DNA of 64,000 nucleotides from CAZQKW01 sp964594075 (GCA_964594075.1 CAZQKW010000010.1:1-64000), one strand, 5' to 3'; positions 26,614 through 36,797 are shown, numbered from the stretch's first letter. Notes: generated by a model not told the origin, from the sequence alone. A program made the numbers and translations.

Positions 26614-28002
26614 ATGCGTTACCACAAAATTACGCCCGAGGTGCTTTCAAAAATATCCGCCATCGTTAATGGAGAAGTCTTCAGCAGCAAAGAGGATTTG
26701 CTGTGTTTTTCATACGATGCGCTCAATCAGAGATATCTCCCCGAAGCTGTGGCATTTGCAAAAACCACTGAACAGGTTTCCCGTTTATTACGACTTGCAA
26801 ACCAGTATGTCTTCCCTGTTATACCCCGGGGGTCAGGATCAGGGTTTACCGGCGGTTCTCTTGCGGTGGAAGGGGGGCTGATACTATGCTTAACAAAGAT
26901 GAACAACATTGTGTCAATAGATACTGATAATTTGGTAGCAGAAGTTGAGCCCGGCGTTATTACGGGAGACCTTCAGGCGCAGGTGGAGCGCTATGGGCTG
27001 TTTTACCCGCCTGATCCGGCAAGCTTAAAATTTTCTACTATAGGAGGAAATGTCGCAGAATGTGCCGGCGGTCCCCGCTGCGTCAAATATGGCGTTACCC
27101 GCGATTATGTGTTGGGGCTTGAAGTTGTGCTGCCTGAAGGCGATGTAATCAGAACCGGGGCAAAAACCATGAAAAGCGTCGCCGGGTATGATCTTAACGG
27201 CATAATGATCGGCTCAGAAGGAACACTGGGGGTCATTACAAAAATCTGGTTGAAACTGCTTCCCTTGCCTGAAACCCGACGCACTATGCAGGCGACATTT
27301 CTATCGCTAAATGATGCGGCAAAAACAGTATCAGCAATAATACGCGCAAAAATAATTCCCTCAACGCTGGAATTTATTGATCGGGCTGCTATTCGCTGCG
27401 TCGAGGATTATTTGAAAATTGGCCTGCCGATTCATGCTGAAGCAATTCTTATTATAGAGGTTGACGGGGACCGGGAGGTGGTTGATAAGTATGCGTCGCG
27501 CATCGAGACCATCTGTAAACAGGGTGGCGCAGAAACAATTGCAACCGCGCACAATGACCAGGAGGCTGAGCAGTTATGGAAGGTTCGCAGATCCATTTCG
27601 GCATCCCTGCTCAAATTAAATCTCCACAAAATAAATGAAGATATTACCGTCCCGCGCAGCCGGGTGCCGGACATTATAAGAATGATTGTGGAAATAGCCA
27701 ATAAGTATAACCTTATTAATGTCAATTTTGGTCATGCCGGAGATGGCAATATCCATACGAACTTTATGATTGATCGCAACAATGCTAATGAGCTGCAGCG
27801 TGCCGAAAAAGCAGTGGAAGAGATTTTCAGGGCGACTGTTGCATGCGGGGGCACCATCTCGGGAGAGCATGGCATTGGTATTGCCAAGGCCCCGTATTTA
27901 CCCCTTGAAATTGGTGACAGTGGGATTGAGGTTATTAAACGAATAAAAAAGGCATTTGATCCGCAGAACATTCTAAACCCGCACAAAATTACAGTTGACT
28001 AA
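26614..28002 (+). CDS. glcD: glycolate oxidase subunit GlcD, FAD-linked dehydrogenase
   Basis: FAD-linked oxidase of 462 residues (FAD_binding_4 plus FAD-oxidase C domain). It shows the PP-loop PRGSGSGFTGGSLAVEGG, VEPGVITGDLQ, the central GGNVAECAGGPRCVKYG, and the C-terminal NFGHAGDGNIHTN and GTISGEHGIGIAK. The partner is an Fe-S subunit encoded 2 bases downstream, as in glycolate or D-lactate dehydrogenase complexes. The GlcE subunit is absent, as in two-subunit versions. The family oxidises D-2-hydroxyacids and passes electrons to Fe-S centres and quinone. Glycolate and D-lactate are equally possible substrates. Confidence 0.92.
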   Translation: MRYHKITPEVLSKISAIVNGEVFSSKEDLLCFSYDALNQRYLPEAVAFAKTTEQVSRLLRLANQYVFPVIPRGSGSGFTGGSLAVEGGLILCLTKMNNIVSIDTDNLVAEVEPGVITGDLQAQVERYGLFYPPDPASLKFSTIGGNVAECAGGPRCVKYGVTRDYVLGLEVVLPEGDVIRTGAKTMKSVAGYDLNGIMIGSEGTLGVITKIWLKLLPLPETRRTMQATFLSLNDAAKTVSAIIRAKIIPSTLEFIDRAAIRCVEDYLKIGLPIHAEAILIIEVDGDREVVDKYASRIETICKQGGAETIATAHNDQEAEQLWKVRRSISASLLKLNLHKINEDITVPRSRVPDIIRMIVEIANKYNLINVNFGHAGDGNIHTNFMIDRNNANELQRAEKAVEEIFRATVACGGTISGEHGIGIAKAPYLPLEIGDSGIEVIKRIKKAFDPQNILNPHKITVD

Positions 28003-28004
28003 CC

Positions 28005-29300
28005 ATGGACCCCCTTGATGATTTACTACAGCAGGCACGACGCTGCGCCAAATGCGGCACCTGCCTTCTCAATTGCCCGCTTTATCCTGAGACATTGTTA
28101 GAACAGAATTCGTCCCGCGGCAAATTAAGCCTCATAGAATCTCTGGCAGAAGGAAAAATTGCTTTTTCAAAAAGGCTTTCACAAATTCTTTCTCAATGTC
28201 TAATTTGTAATACCTGCGGGGAAGGATGTCCCAACCAAGTGCGCACAGAAGAAATTTTTTTGCGGGCACGGAAGGAGTTGTGCGCCAGCAGAGGACTGCC
28301 ATTACCAAAAAAATTAATATTTCGTTATGTGTTGCGAAGCATTCTCCTGCTCCCCGCGTTGCTTAAAGCTGGTTCCATCTTTCAGGGTTTTTTATTTAAA
28401 AAAGTTCCCGCCCGGAGCGGTTTGCGACGCAGGTTTCCCTTTCCCTTTATAGACAGCAGGCGGCTGCTTCCCGAGCTGCCAAAACAATTTTTCAAAGACA
28501 TGTATCCGGCAATAATTCAGACGCCGCAGGATACTATGCGGATTGCATATTTTATCGGATGCGCAACCAATTACCTGTTTCCCGAAGTTGGAAGCGCAAC
28601 CCTGAATATATTAAAACGGCTGCGCGTAACTGTGGTTATTCCACAACAACAGGCATGTTGTGGATTAATGGCGTTTGGCACAGGAGATTGGAAATCAGCC
28701 CGAGAAATGGCGCGACAGAATATTAAAGCTTTTTCTGATAAAGAGGTTGATTTCATTGTCACGAATTGTGCGTCGTGCGGCGCTGCATTGAAAAAATATT
28801 ATCCTATGCTATTTGAGGACAGCGATGAGCATACGCGCAGTATTGTTGATAATTTTAGCCGCAAGGTCATCGATATTTCCGAACTGCTCATAAACAATAT
28901 ACCCCTTGTTAATATCGCAACACAAGATCGCGTAGAACCAGACGCAAAGACGGTGCAAAAAAAAAGACTCACCTACCACGACCCGTGCCACCTGCGGCGC
29001 AGCCAGGGAATTTCTGAGCTGCCTCGACGTCTGCTTAAATCACTCCCCGATATTGAGTATGTTGAAATGGAAAATTCAGACCAATGCTGCGGTATGGGAG
29101 GGAGTTTTAATATTTCGCATTTTGACCTTTCCATGAAAATACTTGATAAAAAATTACGGGCCTTAGAGAAGACTGGTGCTGAAATACTGGTTACTGGCTG
29201 CATGGGCTGCATGCTGCAGTTTAAGGACGGGATTTATCAAAAAAACATGAACGTTGAAGTACTGCATCTCACTGAGGTGCTTGATAAAAAAATAGTTTAG
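28005..29300 (+). CDS. glcF: glycolate oxidase iron-sulfur subunit GlcF
   Basis: 431 residues with two [4Fe-4S] ferredoxin motifs near the N-terminus (CAKCGTCLLNCP and CLICNTCGEGCP), a central stretch, and two CCG domains (IGCATNY … CCG and DPCHLRR … CCGMGGSF). It carries electrons from GlcD to the quinone pool, probably as a peripheral membrane protein. The ATG is 2 bases after the glcD stop, so the genes are translationally coupled. A terminal Cys pair (VTGCMGCMLQ) belongs to the second CCG domain. Confidence 0.92.
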   Translation: MDPLDDLLQQARRCAKCGTCLLNCPLYPETLLEQNSSRGKLSLIESLAEGKIAFSKRLSQILSQCLICNTCGEGCPNQVRTEEIFLRARKELCASRGLPLPKKLIFRYVLRSILLLPALLKAGSIFQGFLFKKVPARSGLRRRFPFPFIDSRRLLPELPKQFFKDMYPAIIQTPQDTMRIAYFIGCATNYLFPEVGSATLNILKRLRVTVVIPQQQACCGLMAFGTGDWKSAREMARQNIKAFSDKEVDFIVTNCASCGAALKKYYPMLFEDSDEHTRSIVDNFSRKVIDISELLINNIPLVNIATQDRVEPDAKTVQKKRLTYHDPCHLRRSQGISELPRRLLKSLPDIEYVEMENSDQCCGMGGSFNISHFDLSMKILDKKLRALEKTGAEILVTGCMGCMLQFKDGIYQKNMNVEVLHLTEVLDKKIV

Positions 29301-29690
29301 AATAACCGAATATTTTAACTGGCGCACAAGCATTAGTTCTTCCAGATCTTTCCGCACAATATTTCGCTGGTGCGAATGAGACAGCTCCAGGGGGCTTTTA
29401 ATATTCACTTTTTACCCTTTTAACCCCTCCTGCCGGATAACTATCACATTCGAAGCATTCGGGCGACTGATAAGACACCGTCGTCAAATGTAACTATATA
29501 TAGTATTTGAACCTTTTATTATATACATTTTGTAGTAATTTTCACTTTACATCACGGCGGTTATTTGATAAATTTTTTCTACACATGGTCTAATGCAAAA
29601 GTAAGTTCTTTCATAAACATATAAGTAAGCACTAACTGCCAACCGGTGCTGTTTTAGCGAGGACATAACAGTTCTTTGAGGGGATGAGTT
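29301..29690. other. intergenic region before smc
   Basis: About 390 bases. On the minus strand, 29303-29408 reads like protein (SPLELSHSHQRNIVRKDLEE) but runs into the glcF end and resembles no known family; it is probably chance or debris. The smc promoter should lie here; I see no strong consensus. No tRNA, repeat or clear terminator was recognised. Confidence 0.3.
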
Positions 29691-32600
29691 ATGCACGTAA
29701 AAGAACTTGAAATCGTAGGATTTAAAACCTTTGTCGACAAGGTTAAGCTTGTATTCAAGCCGGGTATAACGGCTCTGGTCGGGCCTAACGGATGCGGTAA
29801 AAGCAATGTTATTGACGCATTCAGGTGGATCATGGGCGAGCAGAACGCAAGAAACCTCCGCGGCAAAATTATGGAAGATCTGATTTTTAACGGCAGCGAA
29901 AGCAGAAAGCCCATGAGCATGGCCGAAGTATCCATGGTTTTGAGCAATGAAAATGGTCATCGCAATTCTGAAGACCAGGTCAGAGAAATTATGGTTACGC
30001 GACGATTGTATCGTTCTGGCGAAAGTGAATATTTTATCAATAAGATACCATGCAGACTTAAAGACATTATTGAGCTTTTTCTTGATGCCGGCGTAGGTCT
30101 TAAATCTTATTCGATCATGGAACAGGGAAGAGTTGACCATATTCTAAGCCTTAAACCCCCCGAACGCAGGGTGCTCATTGAAGAGGTGGCGGGCATTGCA
30201 AAATACCGCGCGCGTAAAAAAGAGGCGCTGTCCAAAATAGAATCAACAAAGCAAAACGTGCTGCGCATTCGCGACATTCTGAACGAAATCCAAAATCAGC
30301 TGACGATTCTTGAAAAGCAGGTTAAACGGCTTAACCGATATCGAAAAATAAAAGACGAGATAAAAGAAACCGAACTGTATATTGCAGCCCACAAATTACA
30401 CGATCTAAAAAACGCAGAATCAAAAATCAGGGCGGAACTGACAGCCCTGCGCGATGAGGAAATTCGCATCATAGCAGAAAGGCAATCAGTTGAAGCTACG
30501 GTCATAGAACAGCGTGTAAACTTGACTGAAACCCAGCGGAGATGTGCTGAACTGCAGAACGAATTGTATCAGATTAAAAACAATATAACGACGCAGGAGA
30601 GCCGTCTGACCTACAATCACAAAGAGGTGGAAACGATAACCGAACGGCTTGAAAAATATGAGCATAAACAAGCTGAGCTTAACACTGAACTGGCAGTGTT
30701 AATTGCAGAGGCAGAAGCGCGCAGAGAAGAGGTTGCGGCCCTGCGTGCTGAAATTGAAAGTAACCAAAAACAATACACGAACGGCACGGCGATGGTCTCC
30801 ACCCTTACCGATCAACTTGCAGAATTACGGCAACGCATTGACAGAGAGAAATCAGAACTCATTGCAATAGTTACGGCGCGCACCCAAATCAAAAACAATA
30901 TGCAGCTTAACTTGAATATGCAGCGAGAAATTACCCAGCGATTGAACAGATTGTCAGCTGAACAGAGCGCCTGTGAGGCACGGCTTAAAGAAATCAGCCA
31001 TCTCACCGAGGCTGCTGAACAGCGGATAAATGAAATAGTTGCCAGTCGTGCTGACACGGAAACGGCAATAACTGAACACCAGCAGTCCATCGCAAAACTT
31101 TCTGCAGAACTATCTGAAAAAGAGGCGATACTGCATGAACTTAAAGATAACACCAGCATAATGCGGTCGCGCCTCACCTCACTGAAAGAACTGCAAGCAA
31201 ACTTTGAGGGGTTTGACGAAGGAGTGCGTGCCATTATGCGCCGGCACGAGCACAGTGCTGTCGATGAGACCGGGGTTGTGGGACTTTTTGCAGATTTTAT
31301 AGAAACGAACCCTCAATATGAAACGGCGGTTGAATCTGCCTTGGAGAGACGGCTTCAATCGGTCATTGTCCATGATTACCAGAACGGTTTTGCATCCATT
31401 GCTTATCTTAAACAATCTGACGCAGGTCGCGTATCATTTATTCCCCTCTCCCCTGCTCCGCGCGGTTTTGAAACAACAGAAACGCACGATTCGTCTCAGC
31501 AATTGATATCACTGGCATCAGTTATTAAAACGGCACCGGAATATCAGCATCTGGTTAAGGAATTGGTTGGAAACGTGTTTGTTGTTGAAAATATAGAGCA
31601 GGCATTAGCCATCCGGGCGGCATTACCCAAACCAGCTTCTTTTGTTACGCAGGATGGAGATATCATAGATCCCGCAGGTGTTTTAACGGGCGGCAGCAAA
31701 AGAACGGCAAGCTCTGGAATACTGCAACGAAACCGTGAAATCAAACAGCTTACCGACGAGCTGCAGCACATCGAGATGCGCCTCAATTCTGTCGCCAGAG
31801 AGCGGGAAACAATGATGCAGGAGCTGGGCCGGCTGCAGGATATTTCAGAATCGCTTATATGCGAGAAACAGGAGCTTGATATTACCCTGTTTCAGCAGCA
31901 AACCATGCTTGAAAAGTATACGGATGAGACCAAGCAATGCCGAGAAAAATTAGCAGTGATTCACGATGAATATGAGTCATACGCGCGCGATCTTGTTTCC
32001 TATCAGCAGGAGCTTAAAGAGCTCATCATCAAGGAAGGGTCGTTTAAATATAGCGATGATGAAATGCAGGAGGGGTTGCGCATTCTTCAGCAAAGTGAAC
32101 TTTCGCTCAAGGAGGAACTGAAAAATGCTGAAACAACCGCTGTTGAGGCGCGCGTGAAACTTGAAGTCACCCAGCAACGCTACGAAAACGCAATAAACAA
32201 TTTGAATATGGCTCTTGAAACCAAGACGGGGGCAGATAACAAACTGGCTCAGCTGGTCAGGGAGATGGAGGAGCTCCGGATGCAGAAGGAGGACCTTGTT
32301 CGTGACATTTCTCTGACTCAGGAAAATCTACGCGACCTGCTTGTTAGGCATGACGAAACCGACCGCCGCCTGAAAAGCGAACTGGAGCGAGCGGCGGACC
32401 TTGAAAAAACTCTTACTGCCGCAGAGACATTTCTGCGCAGCTTGCAGGAAAGCAAAGATACTATTGAACCGCGGGTGCATGAACTTGACCTAAACCTAAG
32501 AGAGGTCTTGCTGCGCTGCGAGCATCTTGCAGAAGAGATCACTGAGCGTTATCACTGCGCGATACCTCCGCTGGAGCATGTGTCATCAGAACTGGCAAAA

Positions 32601-33251
32601 TTTTCCCTCGCAGAAAATCACGAGAAGCTTGAAAAGCTGCGGCTGCGCCTTGAAAATATCGGAGAAGTTAATCTGGCTGCCGCAACGGAATATGACGAAA
32701 CGAAAAAGCGCTTTGATTTTCTCTCTGCGCAGGAACAGGACCTTACCCAGTCTTTGGACTCCCTGCAGAGAGTTATTGCAAAGATTAACCGCACCACCCG
32801 GGAAAAATTTCAAGATGCGTTTAATCAAGTGAATGCCCATTTCCAAGAAATTTTTCCCATTTTATTCCAAGGGGGCAAAGCATACCTTGCATTAACCGAT
32901 GAATCTGATTTATTAGAAACGGGAATTGAAATATATACGCAACCGCCCGGCAAAAAAATGCAGAGTCTCGATTTGCTTTCAGGCGGAGAACGATCGCTAA
33001 CGGTTGTGGCACTGATATTTGCCATCTTTTTAACCAAGCCAAGTCCGTTCTGCCTGCTTGATGAAATTGATGCTGCCCTTGATGACAGCAATATTGAACG
33101 GTTTAATCAGCACCTGAAAAAAATGAGCACCTATTCGCAATTTATTATGGTTACCCACAGCAAGCAATCAATGCAGGCTGCCAATACCCTCTATGGCGTC
33201 ACCATGCAGGAACAGGGTGTATCAAAAATAGTTTCAGTAGAACTTCATTAA
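29691..33251 (+). CDS. smc: chromosome segregation protein SMC
   Basis: SMC, 1186 residues, the ATPase core of bacterial condensin together with ScpA and ScpB (both in this window). Walker A GPNGCGKS at 31-38; two long coiled coils (about 170-510 and 670-1020); hinge near 520-650 (GVVGLFADFIETNPQYETAVESAL…, with GVLTGGSK at its end); signature LLSGGERSLT; Walker B PFCLLDEIDAALDDSN. It extrudes and organises DNA to segregate chromosomes. Start ATG at 29691 has a Shine-Dalgarno (GAGGGGAT). ftsY follows after 6 bases, an arrangement seen in many bacteria. Confidence 0.96.
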   Translation: MHVKELEIVGFKTFVDKVKLVFKPGITALVGPNGCGKSNVIDAFRWIMGEQNARNLRGKIMEDLIFNGSESRKPMSMAEVSMVLSNENGHRNSEDQVREIMVTRRLYRSGESEYFINKIPCRLKDIIELFLDAGVGLKSYSIMEQGRVDHILSLKPPERRVLIEEVAGIAKYRARKKEALSKIESTKQNVLRIRDILNEIQNQLTILEKQVKRLNRYRKIKDEIKETELYIAAHKLHDLKNAESKIRAELTALRDEEIRIIAERQSVEATVIEQRVNLTETQRRCAELQNELYQIKNNITTQESRLTYNHKEVETITERLEKYEHKQAELNTELAVLIAEAEARREEVAALRAEIESNQKQYTNGTAMVSTLTDQLAELRQRIDREKSELIAIVTARTQIKNNMQLNLNMQREITQRLNRLSAEQSACEARLKEISHLTEAAEQRINEIVASRADTETAITEHQQSIAKLSAELSEKEAILHELKDNTSIMRSRLTSLKELQANFEGFDEGVRAIMRRHEHSAVDETGVVGLFADFIETNPQYETAVESALERRLQSVIVHDYQNGFASIAYLKQSDAGRVSFIPLSPAPRGFETTETHDSSQQLISLASVIKTAPEYQHLVKELVGNVFVVENIEQALAIRAALPKPASFVTQDGDIIDPAGVLTGGSKRTASSGILQRNREIKQLTDELQHIEMRLNSVARERETMMQELGRLQDISESLICEKQELDITLFQQQTMLEKYTDETKQCREKLAVIHDEYESYARDLVSYQQELKELIIKEGSFKYSDDEMQEGLRILQQSELSLKEELKNAETTAVEARVKLEVTQQRYENAINNLNMALETKTGADNKLAQLVREMEELRMQKEDLVRDISLTQENLRDLLVRHDETDRRLKSELERAADLEKTLTAAETFLRSLQESKDTIEPRVHELDLNLREVLLRCEHLAEEITERYHCAIPPLEHVSSELAKFSLAENHEKLEKLRLRLENIGEVNLAAATEYDETKKRFDFLSAQEQDLTQSLDSLQRVIAKINRTTREKFQDAFNQVNAHFQEIFPILFQGGKAYLALTDESDLLETGIEIYTQPPGKKMQSLDLLSGGERSLTVVALIFAIFLTKPSPFCLLDEIDAALDDSNIERFNQHLKKMSTYSQFIMVTHSKQSMQAANTLYGVTMQEQGVSKIVSVELH

Positions 33252-33257
33252 AAGCAC

Positions 33258-34184
33258 ATGCCAGAACGAGGATTTTTTCAGCGGCTGAAGCATGGCCTCA
33301 GCAAAACCCATAATGCTATTGTCCGCCGTATAGAAGAAATAACTGTGGGGAAGCGGGAGATCAGCGAAGAGCTGCTCGAGCATCTTGAGGAGATTCTTAT
33401 TAGCGCAGATATTGGCATAACAACTATCCAGACGATTATGGACTCGATACGCTGGAGGGTTAAACGCCACGAGCTTGCAGACCCCGATAAAATTCGTGAT
33501 GCAATTAAAGCAGAAATTCTTGCCATTCTCTCTCACGCTGAAAATGCCTTATACCTTGACCCCGGCAGCAAGCCCTTTGTCATTCTTGCCGTTGGCGTCA
33601 ATGGCACCGGAAAGACAACGACTATTGCAAAAATGGCCCACCTGTTCAAATTGCAGGGACGCACCGTGCTTCTCTGTGCAGCCGATACCTACCGCGCTGC
33701 CGCTATTGAACAGCTTGAGATTTGGGGGCAGCGTGCCGGATGCTCGGTTATAAAGCACAAAAGCGGCGCTGATCCATCAGCGGTTGTTTTTGATGCGCTA
33801 AAAATTGCAAAAGCTCAACACTATGATGTTTTAATGATAGATACGGCGGGGCGCCTTCATACTAAGCTCCCGCTCATGGAAGAAATCAAGAAGGTATCCC
33901 GCGTCATCGGCAAGGAGGTGGCGGGTGGGCCGCATGAGACGCTGCTTGTACTTGATGCTACCACAGGACAAAATGCCATAGGCCAGGCAAAAACATTTAA
34001 AAATGCGTTAAACATCTCGGGTATCGCCATAACCAAACTTGACGGCACTGCCAAAGGTGGTGTTATTGTGGCTCTGTGCGATGAACTTAAAATCCCGGTG
34101 CGCTTTATTGGCGTAGGTGAAAAAATGGATGATTTGCGCGAATTTATTGCACAGGATTTTGTTGATGCACTGTTCGAGGATTAG
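33258..34184 (+). CDS. ftsY: signal recognition particle receptor FtsY
   Basis: FtsY, 308 residues. It is the SRP receptor GTPase that receives ribosome-nascent chain complexes at the membrane. An N-terminal four-helix N domain is followed by the G domain: G1 GVNGTGKTT (113-121), G3 DTAGR (195-199), G4/G5 TKLDGTAKGG, and GEKMDDLREF near the end. The acidic membrane-targeting A domain of E. coli FtsY is missing, which is normal for many bacteria. Its start lies 6 bases after smc, so co-translation is probable. Confidence 0.95.
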   Translation: MPERGFFQRLKHGLSKTHNAIVRRIEEITVGKREISEELLEHLEEILISADIGITTIQTIMDSIRWRVKRHELADPDKIRDAIKAEILAILSHAENALYLDPGSKPFVILAVGVNGTGKTTTIAKMAHLFKLQGRTVLLCAADTYRAAAIEQLEIWGQRAGCSVIKHKSGADPSAVVFDALKIAKAQHYDVLMIDTAGRLHTKLPLMEEIKKVSRVIGKEVAGGPHETLLVLDATTGQNAIGQAKTFKNALNISGIAITKLDGTAKGGVIVALCDELKIPVRFIGVGEKMDDLREFIAQDFVDALFED

Positions 34185-34199
34185 AGCGGATAATACCTT

Positions 34200-34228
34200 T
34201 CCAAAGATACTTGAAATTTACTTTGCTT
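34200..34228 (+). repeat. 29-base imperfect repeat, copy B
   Basis: Second copy of the sequence at 630-658 (25 of 29 identical bases), again just downstream of a stop codon, here of ftsY. Confidence 0.35.
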
Positions 34229-34350
34229 CCCTTTTTCATCACTTATTGTTTGCATTCCCCTTATCAATTCCTTATAATTTCAATTAAAACGGCGTGACGT
34301 TCAACACGATACCGGCATGGTGTGACGTCAAAATCACAGGATCAAACAGC

Positions 34351-34917
34351 ATGGAAAAAAAAGTTAAGCCAGGCATAGACCTCGGCCTTACTAAGGATGA
34401 TAAAGCTACCCTCTATGCAATTGCCCGCACCGCAATTGAATGTGCAGCCCACGGCAAAAAACCGCCCGACGTAGAAGTGAAATCGGACATACTCAAAGAG
34501 AATAGAGGGGCCTTTGTTTCGTTGCATTTCCATGGCAACTTGAGGGGGTGCATTGGACATATTCAGCCGACCAGGCCACTGTATAAGACGGTTCAGGACA
34601 TGGCTATTGCAGCAGCATTTCAGGATCCACGTTTTGAACCAGTACGTCCAGATGAAATTGACGAACTGGATATTGAAATTTCTGTTTTAACACCCATGAA
34701 ACGAATTGAAAATATCCAGGAAATTGAAATCGGCAAACACGGCATTTATATTATAAAAAACGGCTATCATGGGCTTCTATTGCCGCAGGTTGCCACAAAT
34801 TATGGATGGAATAAAAAAACATTTCTTGAGCATGCGTGCCTGAAAGCAGGTCTTCCGCCGGATGCCTGGACGGACAAAGACACTCAAATATATATTTTTT
34901 CTGCTGATATTTTCTAA
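34351..34917 (+). CDS. AMMECR1 domain protein (AmmeMemoRadiSam system protein A)
   Basis: About 188 residues from ATG 34351, which has an AGGA ribosome site about 10 bases upstream; a GTG at 34294 would add 19 residues that do not look like family sequence. The AMMECR1 domain is recognised by FVSLHFHGNLRGCIGHIQPTRPLYK, with the conserved LRGCIG, followed by AAAFQDPRFEPVRPDEID and GHGIYI-like segments (IGKHGIYIIKNGYHGLLLPQVA). It belongs to a three-member set (AMMECR1, MEMO1 and a radical SAM enzyme) defined by shared occurrence. The radical SAM member lies 12 kb away (47051). The biochemical role of AMMECR1 is unknown; no MEMO1-like gene is seen in the window. Confidence 0.85.
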   Translation: MEKKVKPGIDLGLTKDDKATLYAIARTAIECAAHGKKPPDVEVKSDILKENRGAFVSLHFHGNLRGCIGHIQPTRPLYKTVQDMAIAAAFQDPRFEPVRPDEIDELDIEISVLTPMKRIENIQEIEIGKHGIYIIKNGYHGLLLPQVATNYGWNKKTFLEHACLKAGLPPDAWTDKDTQIYIFSADIF

Positions 34918-34967
34918 TTATGTGCTGGTGCGCGTTTAGCTCTGCTGGCTAATATTACGTTCATCTC

Positions 34968-36629
34968 ATGTGTGTTAACGTCATACCCCGTCTCCAGCGC
35001 CACAAAATCGCAGTTCTGTTTTTTATGTTCCTGCTGGTATCGGTCATAACGGCCCTACCGATAGGTGCTGCAGAAATGGCTTCTGCTGAGGGGGTAGCAT
35101 TGCCTGCATACGGCGATGCGTTTGTTGACAGTTCAATCGGCGATGCGAGCACCCTTATTCCCATTTTGGCTTCTGACAGCGCTTCTCACGGTGTTGCCTC
35201 TTTAATCTATAACGGACTGGTCAAATACGATAAGGATCTCAAGCTGATTGGCGACCTGGCAGATTCATGGGATATTCTTAACGATGGCTTGAAAATCAGA
35301 TTTTATCTTAGAAAAGGGGTGCTATGGCATGACGGCCATCCGTTTACAGCGCGCGACGTGCTATTTACCTATCAAACAATGTGCGATCCAAAAACACCAA
35401 CTGCATATGCTGACCCCTTCCTTCAGGTTCAGGATGCTCGTATTATAGATGACCTTACATTTGAGGTGACCTATAAGAAACCGTTTGCACCGGCGCTTGA
35501 AAGTTGGGCAATTTCAATTCTTCCGGAGCATCTTCTTCGAGGCAAAGATATTGTAAAAAGCGAACTTGCGCGCCATCCCGTGGGAACCGGTCCGTATGTA
35601 TTTAAAAGTTGGGAAACGGGCGCAAAGATTGTGCTGCAGTCAAACCACGCTTATTTTGAGGGGCGGCCCTATATCGATACCTATGTCTATCGCGTGATAC
35701 CCGACAGCGCGACGATGTTTCTTGAGCTCCGTTCCGGCACGATCGACCGGATGGGGCTTACCCCGCTGCAGTATCAACGCCAGACCAATAGTGCATACTT
35801 TAAAAATAATTTTGCAAAATATCGTTATGTCTCTTTTTCTTATACGTATATGGGGTATAACTTAAAAAATCCGCTGTTTCAGGATGTCCGGGTTCGTCAG
35901 GCAATAAGTTATGCAATAGATAAACAGGAGCTCATTGATATTGTTCTGTTGGGTTTGGGACAGATTGCAACGGGGCCGTATAAGCCGGGAACGTGGGCAT
36001 ATAACGGAGCTGTGCGTCAGTACCCATACAGTCCGACTAAAGCGCGTGAACTGTTGGCGCAGGCTGGATGGAAAGATCGCAACGGCGATGGAATTTTAGA
36101 TCGCGATGGCAGGCCGTTCCAATTCACTATTCTTACCAATATTGGCAACGCACAACGTGCCAAATGCGCAGAGATCATTCAATATCGTTTGCAGCAAATT
36201 GGCATTAAGGTAAACATCCGTATCATTGAATGGGCCTCTTTTATCAATCAATTTATAAATCAGCGCCGTTTTGAGGCAGTTATTCTTGGCTGGACCATAT
36301 CGCAGGATCCTGATTTATATGATATTTGGCACTCCGGCAAAACCAAACCGGAAGAACTTAATTTTGTCTCCTATAGCAATCCGGAAGTGGACAAACTGCT
36401 GGAAAAAGGACGCCACACGTTTAACATTGATGAGCGCAGGAAATGCTATTTTAGGATTCAGGAAATCTTAGCCGAAGAACAGCCTTATACGTTTCTCTTT
36501 GTCCCCGACGCGCTTCCTATAATCAGCAGCAGATTTAAGGGGATTGAACCGGCGCCGATAGGCATAGACTATAATTTTATTAAGTGGTATGTCCCACAAC
36601 ATCAGCAGAAATATGTTCATTATAATTAG
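34968..36629 (+). CDS. peptide ABC transporter substrate-binding protein
   Basis: A family 5 periplasmic binding protein (OppA/DppA class) of 553 residues with an N-terminal signal (IAVLFFMFLLVSVITALPIGAA). It has DLADSWDILNDGLKIRFYLRKGVLWHDG, PVGTGPYVFKSW, and DVRVRQAISYAIDKQELID, all family landmarks. The likely ligands are peptides, but family 5 also includes nickel and glycoside carriers. Two permease genes follow in the same direction after about 220 bases; no ATPase genes accompany them here. Confidence 0.9.
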   Translation: MCVNVIPRLQRHKIAVLFFMFLLVSVITALPIGAAEMASAEGVALPAYGDAFVDSSIGDASTLIPILASDSASHGVASLIYNGLVKYDKDLKLIGDLADSWDILNDGLKIRFYLRKGVLWHDGHPFTARDVLFTYQTMCDPKTPTAYADPFLQVQDARIIDDLTFEVTYKKPFAPALESWAISILPEHLLRGKDIVKSELARHPVGTGPYVFKSWETGAKIVLQSNHAYFEGRPYIDTYVYRVIPDSATMFLELRSGTIDRMGLTPLQYQRQTNSAYFKNNFAKYRYVSFSYTYMGYNLKNPLFQDVRVRQAISYAIDKQELIDIVLLGLGQIATGPYKPGTWAYNGAVRQYPYSPTKARELLAQAGWKDRNGDGILDRDGRPFQFTILTNIGNAQRAKCAEIIQYRLQQIGIKVNIRIIEWASFINQFINQRRFEAVILGWTISQDPDLYDIWHSGKTKPEELNFVSYSNPEVDKLLEKGRHTFNIDERRKCYFRIQEILAEEQPYTFLFVPDALPIISSRFKGIEPAPIGIDYNFIKWYVPQHQQKYVHYN

Positions 36630-36738
36630 CCAGTGGTTCAAACCTATGGAGAAAACCGGCTTATTTTCTAAAGATAAGGTTCCCGCTTCGTTGCTGTTTT
36701 CCGCTATGACTTTCATTTGTAATTCGGCTAAAGCATCA

Positions 36739-36797
36739 TGTCATTGCGAGCGCGTGCAGAGAAGCCGCGAGGTTGACGAAAGGGATGCAATCTATAC
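36739..36797 (+). repeat. REP-like interspersed repeat fragment
   Basis: The stretch starting TGTCATTGCGAGCG and ending ATGCAATC resembles a class of short palindromic intergenic repeats (TCATTGCGAG … GCAATC) seen in many deltaproteobacterial and related genomes. Only one copy is visible. It sits between the binding protein and the first permease gene. Confidence 0.5.

Noticed and set aside
29163..29408. Minus-strand frame with protein-like text (SPLELSHSHQRNIVRKDL) running into the glcF end
   Set aside because: Overlaps the well-supported glcF C-terminus in antisense, has no ribosome site, and matches no family I know.
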